From assembly GCA_036384915.1 (NCBI GenBank), contig DASVLJ010000049.1, positions 62,001 through 126,000 on the forward strand: 64,000 bases of DNA. Direction: 5' to 3'. The number at the start of each line of letters is the position of its first letter. Position 1 is the stretch's first letter. This document shows positions 35,766-44,113 of this stretch, one piece after another. The notes under the pieces were generated by a model. It did not search any database and was not told the DNA's origin. It saw only the letters and a list, made by a program, of their open reading frames with translations. The translations under genes and the position numbers were made by a program. The DNA is from PKWO01 sp036384915. GTDB lineage: Bacteria > Pseudomonadota > Gammaproteobacteria > Burkholderiales > Burkholderiaceae_D.

Positions 35766-37493
35766 TTGCAGACCAAAGTTCAATCGGCACTCATCACGGC
35801 CCTGATAGGCAGCCTGCTGGCAGGCTGCGGCGGCAGCTCGCAAGGTTCGCAGGAAAGCGGCCAAAAGCAAGTGGTGCGTAGCATCAAGGCCGCCACGGCC
35901 TGCTACGCCGCCTGGAGTTCGAGCACCGCCTACAATGGCGGCGCCAACGTCAGCTATAGCGGCGTGAATTACACGGCCGCCTACTGGACACAAGGGAATA
36001 ATCCTTCCACGTCCAACGGTAAAGCCGGTAGCGGCCAACCCTGGATTTCGGATGGTGCCTGCGGCAACACGCCCACACCCACACCCACACCAACACCAAC
36101 ACCAACACCAACACCAACACCAACTCCGACTCCGACTCCGACTCCAACTCCAACTCCAACTCCAACTCCAATTCCAACTCCAACGCCTACGCCTACGCCG
36201 ACTCCAGGTTGCGTTGCCTGGGTCTCGGGCGGCACCTACACCGCCGGCGAAGTCGTGACGTACAACGGAGCAACCTATACGGCCCTGGTGAATCAGACCG
36301 ATACCGCGGGCACCGGCTGGAATCCGACCGTGGGCAGTCTGTTCAAGCAAGGCGGCACTTGTTCCACTCCGACTCCAACACCCACTCCGACACCTACGCC
36401 GACACCTACGCCAACACCTACACCGACTCCCACGCCTACCCCCACGCCGACGCCTACACCGACACCGGTCAACGGCTTGCCGACTCATGCTCTGGTCGGC
36501 TACCTCCATTCGAGCTTCGCCAATGGTTCGGGCTACATCCAGATGGCCAACGTCTCGAATAACTGGGACGTGATCGCGCTGGCCTTTGCCGATGCCGACA
36601 GCAGCGGCAACATCACCTTCACGCGCTGCTCAACGACCGATTGCCCGAACATCGAAAGCGACGCCGCATTCAAGGCCGCGATCCAGGCAAAGCAGGCGGC
36701 CGGCAAGAAAGTGATCATCTCGATCGGCGGCGCCAACGGCCTGGTGCAATTGACTTCGGCCACGGCGGTGAGCAACTTCGTGACCTCGGTAGAAAAGATC
36801 GTCGATACCTGGGGCCTGGACGGCATCGACATCGACTTCGAAAACCAGTCGCTGTCCTTGAATGCCGGCGACACCGACTTCACCAAACCAACCACGCCTG
36901 TCGTGGTCAACCTAATCTCGGCGCTGCAGCAGATCACTTCGCACTATGGTTCCAAGTTCATCCTGACCATGGCACCGGAAACCTTCTTCGTGCAACTGGG
37001 TTACAGCTTCTACGGCCCCGGCCCCTCGGGCTCGGCCGATGCACGCTCGGGCGCTTTCCTGCCCGTGATCTATGCCATGCGCAACCAACTGACGCTCTTG
37101 ATGGTGCAGGACTATAACTCCGGCCCGATCACCGGCCTGGACAACCAGTACCACACCATGGGCGGCGCGGACTTCCTCGAAGCCATGACCGACATGGAAC
37201 TGGCCGGCTTCACCGTTGCCAACAGCGGCGGCAAGGTCTGGCCCGGCTTGCGCCCCGACCAAGTCGTGATCGGCATCCCGGCCAATGCCAATGCCGGTAA
37301 CGGCTACCCCTCGGTAAGCGACACCGAAACAGCGCTCGATTGCCTGATGAAGGGCGCCTGCAGCGGCTACAAGCCGCATCAAGTCACACCCAACCTGCGC
37401 GGCATGATGACGTGGTCGATTAACTGGGACGCGTATTCCAACTACTCGTTCTCGGCGCCGTACAAGGCTTACTTCAACGCTTACGGCAACTGA
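35766..37493 (+). CDS. GH18 chitinase lipoprotein with two chitin-binding modules
   Basis: 575 residues from a TTG start that follows GAGGAGA by five bases; in-frame ATGs at 35676 and 35733 have no ribosome site. The product starts with a lipoprotein signal (SLLAGC, Cys21). Then come a CBM5/12-like module (CYAAWSSSTAYNGGANVSY), a Pro-Thr linker, a second CBM5/12-like module, another Pro-Thr linker and a GH18 domain. The GH18 domain has SIGG and the DxxDxDxE motif (Asp352, Asp355, Asp357, catalytic Glu359). It would hydrolyse chitin at the cell surface. A perfect terminator follows. Confidence 0.93.
   Translation: MQTKVQSALITALIGSLLAGCGGSSQGSQESGQKQVVRSIKAATACYAAWSSSTAYNGGANVSYSGVNYTAAYWTQGNNPSTSNGKAGSGQPWISDGACGNTPTPTPTPTPTPTPTPTPTPTPTPTPTPTPTPTPIPTPTPTPTPTPGCVAWVSGGTYTAGEVVTYNGATYTALVNQTDTAGTGWNPTVGSLFKQGGTCSTPTPTPTPTPTPTPTPTPTPTPTPTPTPTPTPTPVNGLPTHALVGYLHSSFANGSGYIQMANVSNNWDVIALAFADADSSGNITFTRCSTTDCPNIESDAAFKAAIQAKQAAGKKVIISIGGANGLVQLTSATAVSNFVTSVEKIVDTWGLDGIDIDFENQSLSLNAGDTDFTKPTTPVVVNLISALQQITSHYGSKFILTMAPETFFVQLGYSFYGPGPSGSADARSGAFLPVIYAMRNQLTLLMVQDYNSGPITGLDNQYHTMGGADFLEAMTDMELAGFTVANSGGKVWPGLRPDQVVIGIPANANAGNGYPSVSDTETALDCLMKGACSGYKPHQVTPNLRGMMTWSINWDAYSNYSFSAPYKAYFNAYGN
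36069..36207 (+). repeat. Pro-Thr linker repeat 1 in the chitinase gene
   Basis: A near-perfect 6-bp tandem repeat of Pro-Thr codon pairs. It drifts from CCC-ACA to CCA-ACA to CCG-ACT and CCA-ACT blocks and contains one Pro-Ile. The block structure suggests growth by slippage. Confidence 0.9.
36364..36467 (+). repeat. Pro-Thr linker repeat 2 in the chitinase gene
   Basis: A second tandem array of Pro-Thr codon pairs, with a different codon mix from repeat 1 (CCT-ACG, CCG-ACA, CCC-ACG). It joins the second chitin-binding module to the GH18 domain. Confidence 0.9.
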
Positions 37494-37510
37494 TTCTGCG
37501 CCGCCACGTG

Positions 37511-37543
37511 AAATGCCGCCGGTGTTAACCGGCGGCATTTTTT
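37511..37543 (+). terminator. Rho-independent terminator after the chitinase gene
   Basis: A perfect 13-bp stem (AAATGCCGCCGGT / ACCGGCGGCATTT) with a GTTA loop and a following T run, 17 bp after the chitinase stop. Confidence 0.95.
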
Positions 37544-37709
37544 AGGCAATGGTCAATTGCGGGCAATGGAATCTTTCCGCGGCAAGGCGCTCCAATATTG
37601 AGCCTGGTCACGAAACCTTGCGGCACAGCAGCATCTGCCGCGGTTTCGTTCTGAACCGCCGTCAAGAGTAGCAGTCCGGCCAAGGCCGGACGATAAGACA
37701 GGGACGCAC

Positions 37710-39290
37710 ATGCAGCGTATCTGCGCAATTATTTTTGCCGCCGTCGTCTTGGGGGGCTGTGCCGCGCTACCTCCCGGCGCCGACTACCCCAGGCCGCCGT
37801 CAACGGCCTTCGCACACCCGGAACAAACAGCGCTGGGACAACTTGTGACTCCGGCTGCGGCCCGTCACCCCGGGCTCTCGGGCTTTCGCATCCTCAATGT
37901 CGGCGAAGACGGCTTTTTGACGCGCATACAGATGATTAAGCGCGCGCAACGCTCCATCGACTTGCAATACTTTATTTTTCGCAATGACGATACCGGCCAA
38001 TTGCTGGCACTGGCGCTGATGCAAGCGGCCGATCGCGGCGTGCACGTGCGCATCCTGATTGACGACGCCGAGACAGAAAACGGCGATGAAAAGCTCGCTG
38101 CGCTGCAAGCCCATCCCAACATCGAGTTGCGCATCTTCAACCCCTTCCGCTATCGCGGCCATCACGAGGCGATCCGCTTCATCGAATTTCTATTCAACCG
38201 CGACAGGCTCGACTACCGCATGCACAACAAGCTGTTCGTGGTCGACAACGCGCTTGCACTGATAGGTGGACGCAACCTGGCCGACGGTTATTTCCAGGTC
38301 GACCCTGCGGAACAATTCGGCGACGACGACGTCTTTTGCGCCGGCCCGATCGTGCCACAACTTTCGGCCGCCTTCGACGACTACTGGAACAGCGACAACG
38401 CCATTCCCGCCGCCGCGCTGGCGCCGGCCTCATCGGCGCAATTGATCGCCTATCGTGACACACTCGACGCACATCAGCAGAAACTCGACGCTTCAGGCGC
38501 CGGCTATGCCTTGCGCATCGGCTCCGGCCAGCCGCTGGAAGGCATGCTTTCGGGCAGACTACCCTTGTCCTGGGCCACCGCTGAGGTCGTCTGCGACAGC
38601 CCGGACAAGGCGAAGGTGGAGAAGGGCGAAGAGATAGGCGAGCTGATGAATCAACGAGTCGGTGCCGCAGTGGCCGGCGTACGGTCGGAATTGCTCATGG
38701 TGTCGCCTTACCTTGTGCCGGGCAGAGACGGCTTGCGCCTTCTCGAATCCTTGCGCAGCCGCCGGGTAAGGATCCGCATCCTTACCAATTCGCTGATGTC
38801 CTCCACCGTGCTGCCGGCCCAGGCCGGCTACATGCGATACCGCATCCCCATGCTGGACGACGGCATCGAACTCTACGAAGTGCGTGCCCTGCTCGGCAAC
38901 GCGCGCGGCAGCGGGCAGTCGGCAGACATGGACGGCTACGGCACCTATTCCCTACATGCCAAGCTGTTCGTGCTGGACCGCAGGAAACTCTATATCGGCT
39001 CGATGAACTTCGACCAGAGGTCCATGCATTTGAACACCGAAATCGGACTCATCATCGATAGTGGAGAACTCGCGCAACAGGCTGCGCAACGCTTCGAATC
39101 CATCACCAAACCTGCGGACAGCTATCACGTCGAGGAAATCAGGGCACGGTCGGACGGCGCGCCGCGCCTCTACTGGCATACCGAAGAGCATGGGCAACCG
39201 GTCGACTATTTCGAAGAGCCGGCACCGGGCGCCTGGAGACGCTTCGAAGCCGATGTGCTTTCACTGTTTCCGTTCGACCGGGAACTGTAG
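37710..39290 (+). CDS. Phospholipase D-family lipoprotein, ClsC-like cardiolipin synthase
   Basis: A 526-residue protein. A lipoprotein-type signal (VVLGGC) is followed by two PLD domains with intact HxKxxxxD motifs: HNKLFVVD at His172 and HAKLFVLD at His416. Overall layout and length fit ClsC/YmdC enzymes, which make cardiolipin from phosphatidylglycerol and phosphatidylethanolamine. It is a single-gene unit. A predicted lipid anchor is unusual for ClsC but common in betaproteobacterial homologues. A general PLD-type hydrolase is the alternative. Confidence 0.85.
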   Translation: MQRICAIIFAAVVLGGCAALPPGADYPRPPSTAFAHPEQTALGQLVTPAAARHPGLSGFRILNVGEDGFLTRIQMIKRAQRSIDLQYFIFRNDDTGQLLALALMQAADRGVHVRILIDDAETENGDEKLAALQAHPNIELRIFNPFRYRGHHEAIRFIEFLFNRDRLDYRMHNKLFVVDNALALIGGRNLADGYFQVDPAEQFGDDDVFCAGPIVPQLSAAFDDYWNSDNAIPAAALAPASSAQLIAYRDTLDAHQQKLDASGAGYALRIGSGQPLEGMLSGRLPLSWATAEVVCDSPDKAKVEKGEEIGELMNQRVGAAVAGVRSELLMVSPYLVPGRDGLRLLESLRSRRVRIRILTNSLMSSTVLPAQAGYMRYRIPMLDDGIELYEVRALLGNARGSGQSADMDGYGTYSLHAKLFVLDRRKLYIGSMNFDQRSMHLNTEIGLIIDSGELAQQAAQRFESITKPADSYHVEEIRARSDGAPRLYWHTEEHGQPVDYFEEPAPGAWRRFEADVLSLFPFDREL

Positions 39291-39408
39291 TAAAAAATGA
39301 CGGCCGTTATTAACGGTCATAAAATGCAAGGTATGGCCCTGAATTTTCTCGGAACTTGCAACATCGCGCCTGCGTCCAACTTACCAGAAATGTAAATTGC
39401 GGGTTTGA

Positions 39409-39495
39409 TATCGGGTCTTCACCCAGGACGAAGCCGGCGGCTTGCACGTCGGCGATCAGGTCCGCATCGGCCCCGGCATCGTGCGCCCCGCCTGA
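39409..39495 (+). pseudogene. Possible C-terminal remnant of a SlyB-like outer-membrane lipoprotein
   Basis: A 28-codon open frame (YRVFTQDEAGGLHVGDQVRI...) ends at TGA 39493-39495 and is preceded by an in-frame stop. Its GLxVGDxVRI pattern resembles the last part of glycine-zipper SlyB-type lipoproteins. It has no start and no ribosome site. It may be the decayed end of a lost gene; the match is short, so confidence is low. Confidence 0.3.
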
Positions 39496-39548
39496 GCAAG
39501 GCGGCACGTAGCGATGACGATTCGCCATTTCATCAAGGAGATTTCGCC

Positions 39549-39878
39549 ATGAAACACAATCCACTCTATTCGCTCATCCTCATCGCGGGAACGCTCTTGC
39601 CGGTAGCCGGCGCCCTCGCCGACGACGTCGACGCTTCGCACCCCGGCACCTTCGTCAAGGATTCCGCCATCACGGTGGCAGTCAAGACCAAGCTCGCCGC
39701 GGAACATTTGAAGAGCTTGAAGGATATCCGCGTCGACACCGACGACAAGGGCATCGTCTGGCTCACCGGCCACGCACCGACCGATTATGACGTGAAGAAA
39801 GCTGAAACCATCGCGCGCCAGACTGACGGCGTACGCGCGGTGAAAAACCAGATCACCGTCAAGCCCGACAACGACTGA
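39549..39878 (+). CDS. Periplasmic BON-domain protein (OsmY-like)
   Basis: A 109-residue protein with a Sec signal peptide (to ADA-like site ALADD) and one BON domain (DSAITVAVKTKLAAEHLKSLKDIRVDTDDKGIVWLTGHAPTDYDVKKAETIARQTDGVRAVKNQI). BON domains bind phospholipid or membranes. OsmY-like proteins are envelope stress proteins. AAGGAG precedes the ATG at good spacing. It probably shares a transcript with the small ORF 30 bp downstream. Confidence 0.9.
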   Translation: MKHNPLYSLILIAGTLLPVAGALADDVDASHPGTFVKDSAITVAVKTKLAAEHLKSLKDIRVDTDDKGIVWLTGHAPTDYDVKKAETIARQTDGVRAVKNQITVKPDND

Positions 39879-39908
39879 TCCCGCCCGGTCAAGCATGGGG
39901 AGGAAGAA

Positions 39909-40088
39909 ATGAGCCGCAAAATAGCAAAGGCATGGGCATTCACGGCGGCGATTGCCAAAGCGGGCGTTGAGGCCACCGGGGCCAGGGCCGCATCCGATTA
40001 CAAGATTGCACGCGACAAGTGCGACGCCCATGCCGGGCCGACCAAGAATGGGTGTGCTGCCCACGCCAACCCCCAATACAGGATGTAG
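39909..40088 (+). CDS. Small two-cysteine protein, 59 residues
   Basis: A short ORF with a strong ribosome site (GGGGAGGAAGAA then ATG), 30 bp after the BON gene. The product contains SDYKIARDKCDAHAGPTKNGC, a YxxAxxKC...C pattern that I recall from small uncharacterised proteins beside BON or other envelope genes in Burkholderiales. The N-terminus is Ala-rich but not a clear signal peptide. Function unknown. Confidence 0.6.
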   Translation: MSRKIAKAWAFTAAIAKAGVEATGARAASDYKIARDKCDAHAGPTKNGCAAHANPQYRM

Positions 40089-40126
40089 TGACTACCTCGC
40101 TGCGATGCCGGAAGGCCGCATCGCGT

Positions 40127-41584
40127 TCATTTTTTCCGGGCAGCTCGAGCCTGACGGGGCTCCACGCTGCGGGTCGCGGCGCGAACCAATTTACCCAGCG
40201 TGGCCACGGCGTCCATCGCGCGTTTATCGAGCGGATGGCCATAGTTGAGACGCACGCAATTTCCATAGCCGTGCTGCACTGAAAACATTGGCCCGGGTGC
40301 AATGCTGATGCCCAACGCAATGGCCTGGCGATGAATTTCTATCGCATCCGCGCCTGCCGGCAATTCCAGCCACAAAAAGTAGCCGCCGCCCGGCCGCGTG
40401 GCGCGCGTGTCGGCAGGGAAATGCCTGGCGACCGCTTCCATGATTGCCGTTTGCTGCAGAGACAAGGTGTGCCGCAGTTGGCGCAAATGCCGGTCGTAGC
40501 CGCCTTTGCCCAGGTAATCCGCCAATGCCTCCTGCGCCGGAGCCGAGGTCGATAGCGAGGTGGTGAGCTTGAGCCGCGTTACCGCCGTAGCGTAACGCCC
40601 CGCCGCAGCCCAGCCCACGCGGTATCCCGGTGCCAGGCTTTTTGAAAACGACGAGCAATGCATCACCAGTCCCGCCGTGTCGGATGCCTTGGCCAGCGCA
40701 GGCTTCTTACTGCCGAAGTAGAGCTCGCCGTAGACGTCGTCTTCGATCAGCGGCACATCGTGCCTGGTCAGGAGCTCGACCAGGTCGCGCTTTTTCTCGT
40801 CGGGCATCGAGCTGCCCAGAGGGTTCTGGAAATTGGTCATGAGCCAGCAAGCCTTGGGTCTGTGCCGCCGCAATGCCTTGTCCAGCGCCGCCAAATCCAT
40901 GCCTTCGCGCGGATGGGTCGGTACTTCGATCGCCTCCAGGCCGATCCGCTCCAGCGCCTGCAAGGCAGCGTAAAACGTGGGCGATTCGATAACAATGGCA
41001 TCCCCCGGCTTGGCAACCGCCAGCAGACAGAGGTTCAAGGCTTCCATTGCGCCGTTGGTGATCACGATTTCGTCGGGCGGAACGTTCAAGCCATCGGCCA
41101 GATAACGCAGCGCGATTTGGCGCCGCAAGCCGGCATTTCCCGGCGTCAAATCATCCACTGTGCTCCACGGGTCCATAGTCCGCACTGCCGATGCCATCGA
41201 TTTGGCCAGGCGTTCCAAGGGGAATAACAGCGGGCTGGGGAAGGCGGAACCGAACGGAACCACGTCGCGCTGCCGGATGACGCTCAAGATGTCGAACACG
41301 AGATTGCTGACGTCGACCGGCATGGAGCGGCCATCGGGCCGGGAAACCACTTCCGGCTCGGGCGGCAAGCTTGGGGGACCGGCAATAACGTAATAGCCCG
41401 ATCGCGCCCGCGCCCGAATCAAGCCGCGCGCCTCCAACAGATAATAGGCCTGGAATACAGTGGACGGACTTACCCCACGGCTGCGGCTGGCCTGCCGTAC
41501 CGAAGGCAATTGATCGCCCAGCTTCATCACGCCGGTCCTGACGGATTGGGCGATTTCCTCGGCCAGTGCTTCGTAGCGTTTCAT
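40127..41584 (-). CDS. MocR-type GntR/aminotransferase regulator
   Basis: About 485 residues. An N-terminal GntR winged helix (MKRYEALAEEIAQSVRTGVMKLGDQLPSVRQASRSRGVSPSTVFQAYYLLE) is fused to a fold-type I aminotransferase domain with the PLP lysine in SFSKSLAPGYRVGW. MocR proteins use PLP or an amino compound as effector and often act on a divergent gene. Here that would be the cytochrome pair 140 bp away. The ATG at 41584 gives the normal N-terminus; the frame is open to 41626. Confidence 0.9.
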   Translation of the reverse strand: MKRYEALAEEIAQSVRTGVMKLGDQLPSVRQASRSRGVSPSTVFQAYYLLEARGLIRARARSGYYVIAGPPSLPPEPEVVSRPDGRSMPVDVSNLVFDILSVIRQRDVVPFGSAFPSPLLFPLERLAKSMASAVRTMDPWSTVDDLTPGNAGLRRQIALRYLADGLNVPPDEIVITNGAMEALNLCLLAVAKPGDAIVIESPTFYAALQALERIGLEAIEVPTHPREGMDLAALDKALRRHRPKACWLMTNFQNPLGSSMPDEKKRDLVELLTRHDVPLIEDDVYGELYFGSKKPALAKASDTAGLVMHCSSFSKSLAPGYRVGWAAAGRYATAVTRLKLTTSLSTSAPAQEALADYLGKGGYDRHLRQLRHTLSLQQTAIMEAVARHFPADTRATRPGGGYFLWLELPAGADAIEIHRQAIALGISIAPGPMFSVQHGYGNCVRLNYGHPLDKRAMDAVATLGKLVRAATRSVEPRQARAARKK

Positions 41585-41724
41585 GGGTTCGATCCGGACG
41601 CTCTTAAATGCGAGGAAGACGCGCAAACTGATACGGTATTCTAAGTGAAAACTGCATCTGTTTTATTTTTTGGAACTCCGTAAAATCCTGCCCAATCGCA
41701 CTCCACTTCAACGATACGGAAACC

Positions 41725-42456
41725 ATGCGTCGATATTTCCTGACGAGGATACGCAAGGCGCTGACGGGAATCATTTCCGCCTACTGCCTTCTTGCGCTGC
41801 CCATTCCGGCGTGGGCCCAGCAAGCGCCCTCAAACAATACTGCCGAGCGCGCCGCTCCATGTTTCGCCTGCCACGGCAAGGAGGGACAGGCGACCAGCGA
41901 CGGATCGCTCCCGCGCATTGCCGGCAAGCCCGCCGGATACCTCTTTAACCAGTTGGCGAACTTCCGCGACGGGCGGCGCAACAATGCGCAGATGACTTAC
42001 ATGGTCGGTTATATGTCGGATCGGAACCTGCGCGAGTTTGCCGATTACTTCGCCGGCTTGCATCCGCCCTATCCGGCGCCCCAGGCACCCAACCTGCCTG
42101 CAGCCGAATTGGAGCGTGGCCGCTTGCTGGTGCTGCAAGGCGACAAGACCAGGAGTATTCCCGCCTGCGTCGCCTGCCACGGCGAAAGGTTGACGGGCAC
42201 GCAACCTTCGATCCCCGGCCTCGCCGGCCTGTCGCGCGGCTACCTGGCGTGGCAATTCGGTTCCTGGAAGGATGGGCATCGCAGTGCAGCCGCGCCGGAC
42301 TGCATGGCGCGGATTGCGCGAAGCCTGACACCGCAAGACATCGGCGCGGCAACAGCCTGGATTGCCTCGCAACGCTTGCCCGACGATATGAGCGCGGCTC
42401 CGGCCGGGGCCGTCAAGCCGCCGATCCCCTGCGGCAGCTACACCGAAACTCCATAA
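41725..42456 (+). CDS. Di-haem cytochrome c
   Basis: A 243-residue protein with a signal peptide (LPIPAWAQ) and two CxxCH haem sites, CFACH at Cys46 and CVACH at Cys148. The pattern is of the cytochrome c4/c553 type with two similar domains. It would carry electrons in the periplasm. It is followed 10 bp later by a three-haem cytochrome, so the two are co-transcribed. No partner oxidoreductase is adjacent. Confidence 0.9.
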   Translation: MRRYFLTRIRKALTGIISAYCLLALPIPAWAQQAPSNNTAERAAPCFACHGKEGQATSDGSLPRIAGKPAGYLFNQLANFRDGRRNNAQMTYMVGYMSDRNLREFADYFAGLHPPYPAPQAPNLPAAELERGRLLVLQGDKTRSIPACVACHGERLTGTQPSIPGLAGLSRGYLAWQFGSWKDGHRSAAAPDCMARIARSLTPQDIGAATAWIASQRLPDDMSAAPAGAVKPPIPCGSYTETP

Positions 42457-42466
42457 CGAGAAGCCC

Positions 42467-43756
42467 ATGAAACGCCTCAAGCGGATTGCCTTGCCCGTCC
42501 TGGCCGCCATCGTCCTGATGCCCTTGGCGATCGTCGGCTGGCAATGGTTCCATGATCCGGGGAGCAATCGGAAAAGCGCTGCAGCGGCGGCCAATGCGCA
42601 ACTTGTCGCCGAAGGCGAATATCTCGCCCGGGCGGGAAACTGCGCGGCCTGCCACACCATGCGCAACGGCGAAGCCTATGCCGGCGGGCGCGCGATCAAC
42701 ACGCCTTTCGGCAAAATCTATGCATCGAACCTCACCCCCGATGCGGAGACCGGCATAGGCCGTTGGAGCGCCGACGATTTCTGGCGCGCCATCCATAACG
42801 GCAAATCCAGGGACGGCCAATTTCTTTACCCGGCTTTCCCCTATCCCAACTACACCAAGGTGACGCGTCCGGACGCGGATGCGATCTTTGCCTATCTCAA
42901 GACCATCAAGCCTGTTAAACAAGAGAACAAGGCGCCGGAACTCCGGTTTCCCTATAACCAGCGCATCTTGCTGGCATTCTGGCGCACCCTGTATTTCAAG
43001 CCGGGAGAGTTCGAAGCGCAAGCGAACCAAAGCGCTCAATGGAATCGCGGCGCCTACCTCGTGCAAGGCCTGGGACATTGCAGCGCCTGCCATACCAGCC
43101 GCGACGCCTTGGGTGGAACATCGGCGAGCACGGAACTCGCGGGCGGCATGATCCCGGTGCAGGATTGGTATGCCGCCTCGCTGACCTCCGACCCGGCAAG
43201 CGGCCTGGGCAAGTGGGACGGCGAGGACATTGCCGGCCTGATGCATAACGGTGTCTCCCGGCGCGGCGCCGTGTTCGGCCCCATGTCGGAAGTGGTCTAC
43301 AGCAGCCTGCAGCATCTGTCGCAAAGCGACATCGACGCCATGGCGGTCTACATCAAGACCGTGCCGGAAAGCAAAGCACCCGAGGTGGCGCCCGCGCCGA
43401 TGCTGGAAGACGCAATGACGGTGCTGGAGCGCGGTGCGCGCATCTATGAAAAACAATGCAGCGACTGCCATAAGTCAAACGGCAGGGGCACACCGCCCGC
43501 CTACCCGGCGCTGGCCGGAAGCCATTCCTTGACAGCGCAATCCGCCGTCAATCCGATTCGCATCGTATTGAATGGCGGCTATGCGCCGACGACCGCAGGC
43601 AATCCCCAACCCTACGGCATGCCGCCCTTCTCGGATACGCTGAACGATGTGGAAATCGCTGCAGTCGTTTCCTATATCCGCATGAGCTGGGGCAATAATG
43701 GCGGCGTGGTGTCGCCCATCGATGTGGCTCGACATCGGGGCTTGCCGGTAGAGTAA
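42467..43756 (+). CDS. Tri-haem cytochrome c (AdhB-like dehydrogenase subunit)
   Basis: A 429-residue protein. An N-terminal membrane segment (LPVLAAIVLMPLAIVGWQWF) precedes three haem c domains with CAACH (Cys59), CSACH (Cys205) and CSDCH (Cys331). This three-domain layout matches the cytochrome subunit of membrane alcohol, aldehyde, sorbitol and gluconate dehydrogenases. Those enzymes pass electrons to ubiquinone. The usual flavin, molybdenum or PQQ subunit is missing here. It follows the di-haem cytochrome by 10 bp. Confidence 0.9.
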   Translation: MKRLKRIALPVLAAIVLMPLAIVGWQWFHDPGSNRKSAAAAANAQLVAEGEYLARAGNCAACHTMRNGEAYAGGRAINTPFGKIYASNLTPDAETGIGRWSADDFWRAIHNGKSRDGQFLYPAFPYPNYTKVTRPDADAIFAYLKTIKPVKQENKAPELRFPYNQRILLAFWRTLYFKPGEFEAQANQSAQWNRGAYLVQGLGHCSACHTSRDALGGTSASTELAGGMIPVQDWYAASLTSDPASGLGKWDGEDIAGLMHNGVSRRGAVFGPMSEVVYSSLQHLSQSDIDAMAVYIKTVPESKAPEVAPAPMLEDAMTVLERGARIYEKQCSDCHKSNGRGTPPAYPALAGSHSLTAQSAVNPIRIVLNGGYAPTTAGNPQPYGMPPFSDTLNDVEIAAVVSYIRMSWGNNGGVVSPIDVARHRGLPVE

Positions 43757-43772
43757 GCGTCATGAAAAACAA

Positions 43773-43802
43773 AAAGCCAAGTCGATTCAGCGCCTTGGCT
43801 TT
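43773..43802 (+). terminator. Terminator after the cytochrome pair
   Basis: A 9-bp stem (AAAGCCAAG / CTTGGCTTT) with a 12-nt loop, then a pyrimidine-rich tail. An A-rich tract on the other side could also serve the convergent minus-strand gene. Confidence 0.7.
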
Positions 43803-43867
43803 CTTCTCTCACGCTATTGAAAAAATCCGGGCAGATTTTTGCACGGAAATGCGCCTGTATGCGGGGA

Positions 43868-44080
43868 CTACTCGCCCGCGCGCTGGCCGCGCATCGAGCG
43901 CGTCGAGGCTCCGACGGATCTGACTGCGCCGTCGGCGCCGGTCTTTTGCGCTGATTGCTGCGCAGAAACCGGATCAGTACCGTTCTTGCAGGCCTGGGTC
44001 CGCGTCAAGTCCTGGTCTGCAAGCGCGAAGGTTGTTGCCGTCAGCGTCAAGACGGCGGCGATCAGTTGTCTGGTGTTCAT
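43868..44080 (-). CDS. Small exported protein of unknown function
   Basis: A 70-residue product with a signal peptide (MNTRQLIAAVLTLTATTFALA) and a short mature part with one Cys and many Ser, Thr and Gln. The ATG at 44080 lies 8 bp after AAGGA; an ATG two codons upstream is too close to it. It lies 33 bp downstream of the fadL... unit boundary on the same strand order fadL is downstream of it. No family is recognised. Confidence 0.6.
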   Translation of the reverse strand: MNTRQLIAAVLTLTATTFALADQDLTRTQACKNGTDPVSAQQSAQKTGADGAVRSVGASTRSMRGQRAGE

Positions 44081-44113
44081 GGTCATGTTCCTTGAAGTGG
44101 CTCGGTAGATCGC

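Noticed and set aside
35521..35790. An 89-codon minus-strand ORF before the chitinase gene
   Set aside because: No ribosome site and no family similarity; it overlaps the promoter and start of the chitinase gene.
36069..36467. A CRISPR-like or tandem repeat array
   Set aside because: The repeats are 6-bp Pro-Thr codon pairs inside a protein-coding frame, not direct repeats with spacers.
39291..39330. A terminator after the phospholipase D gene
   Set aside because: A short CCGTTA/TAACGG inverted repeat is present, but the loop is too small and the T-run is weak, so it was not listed.
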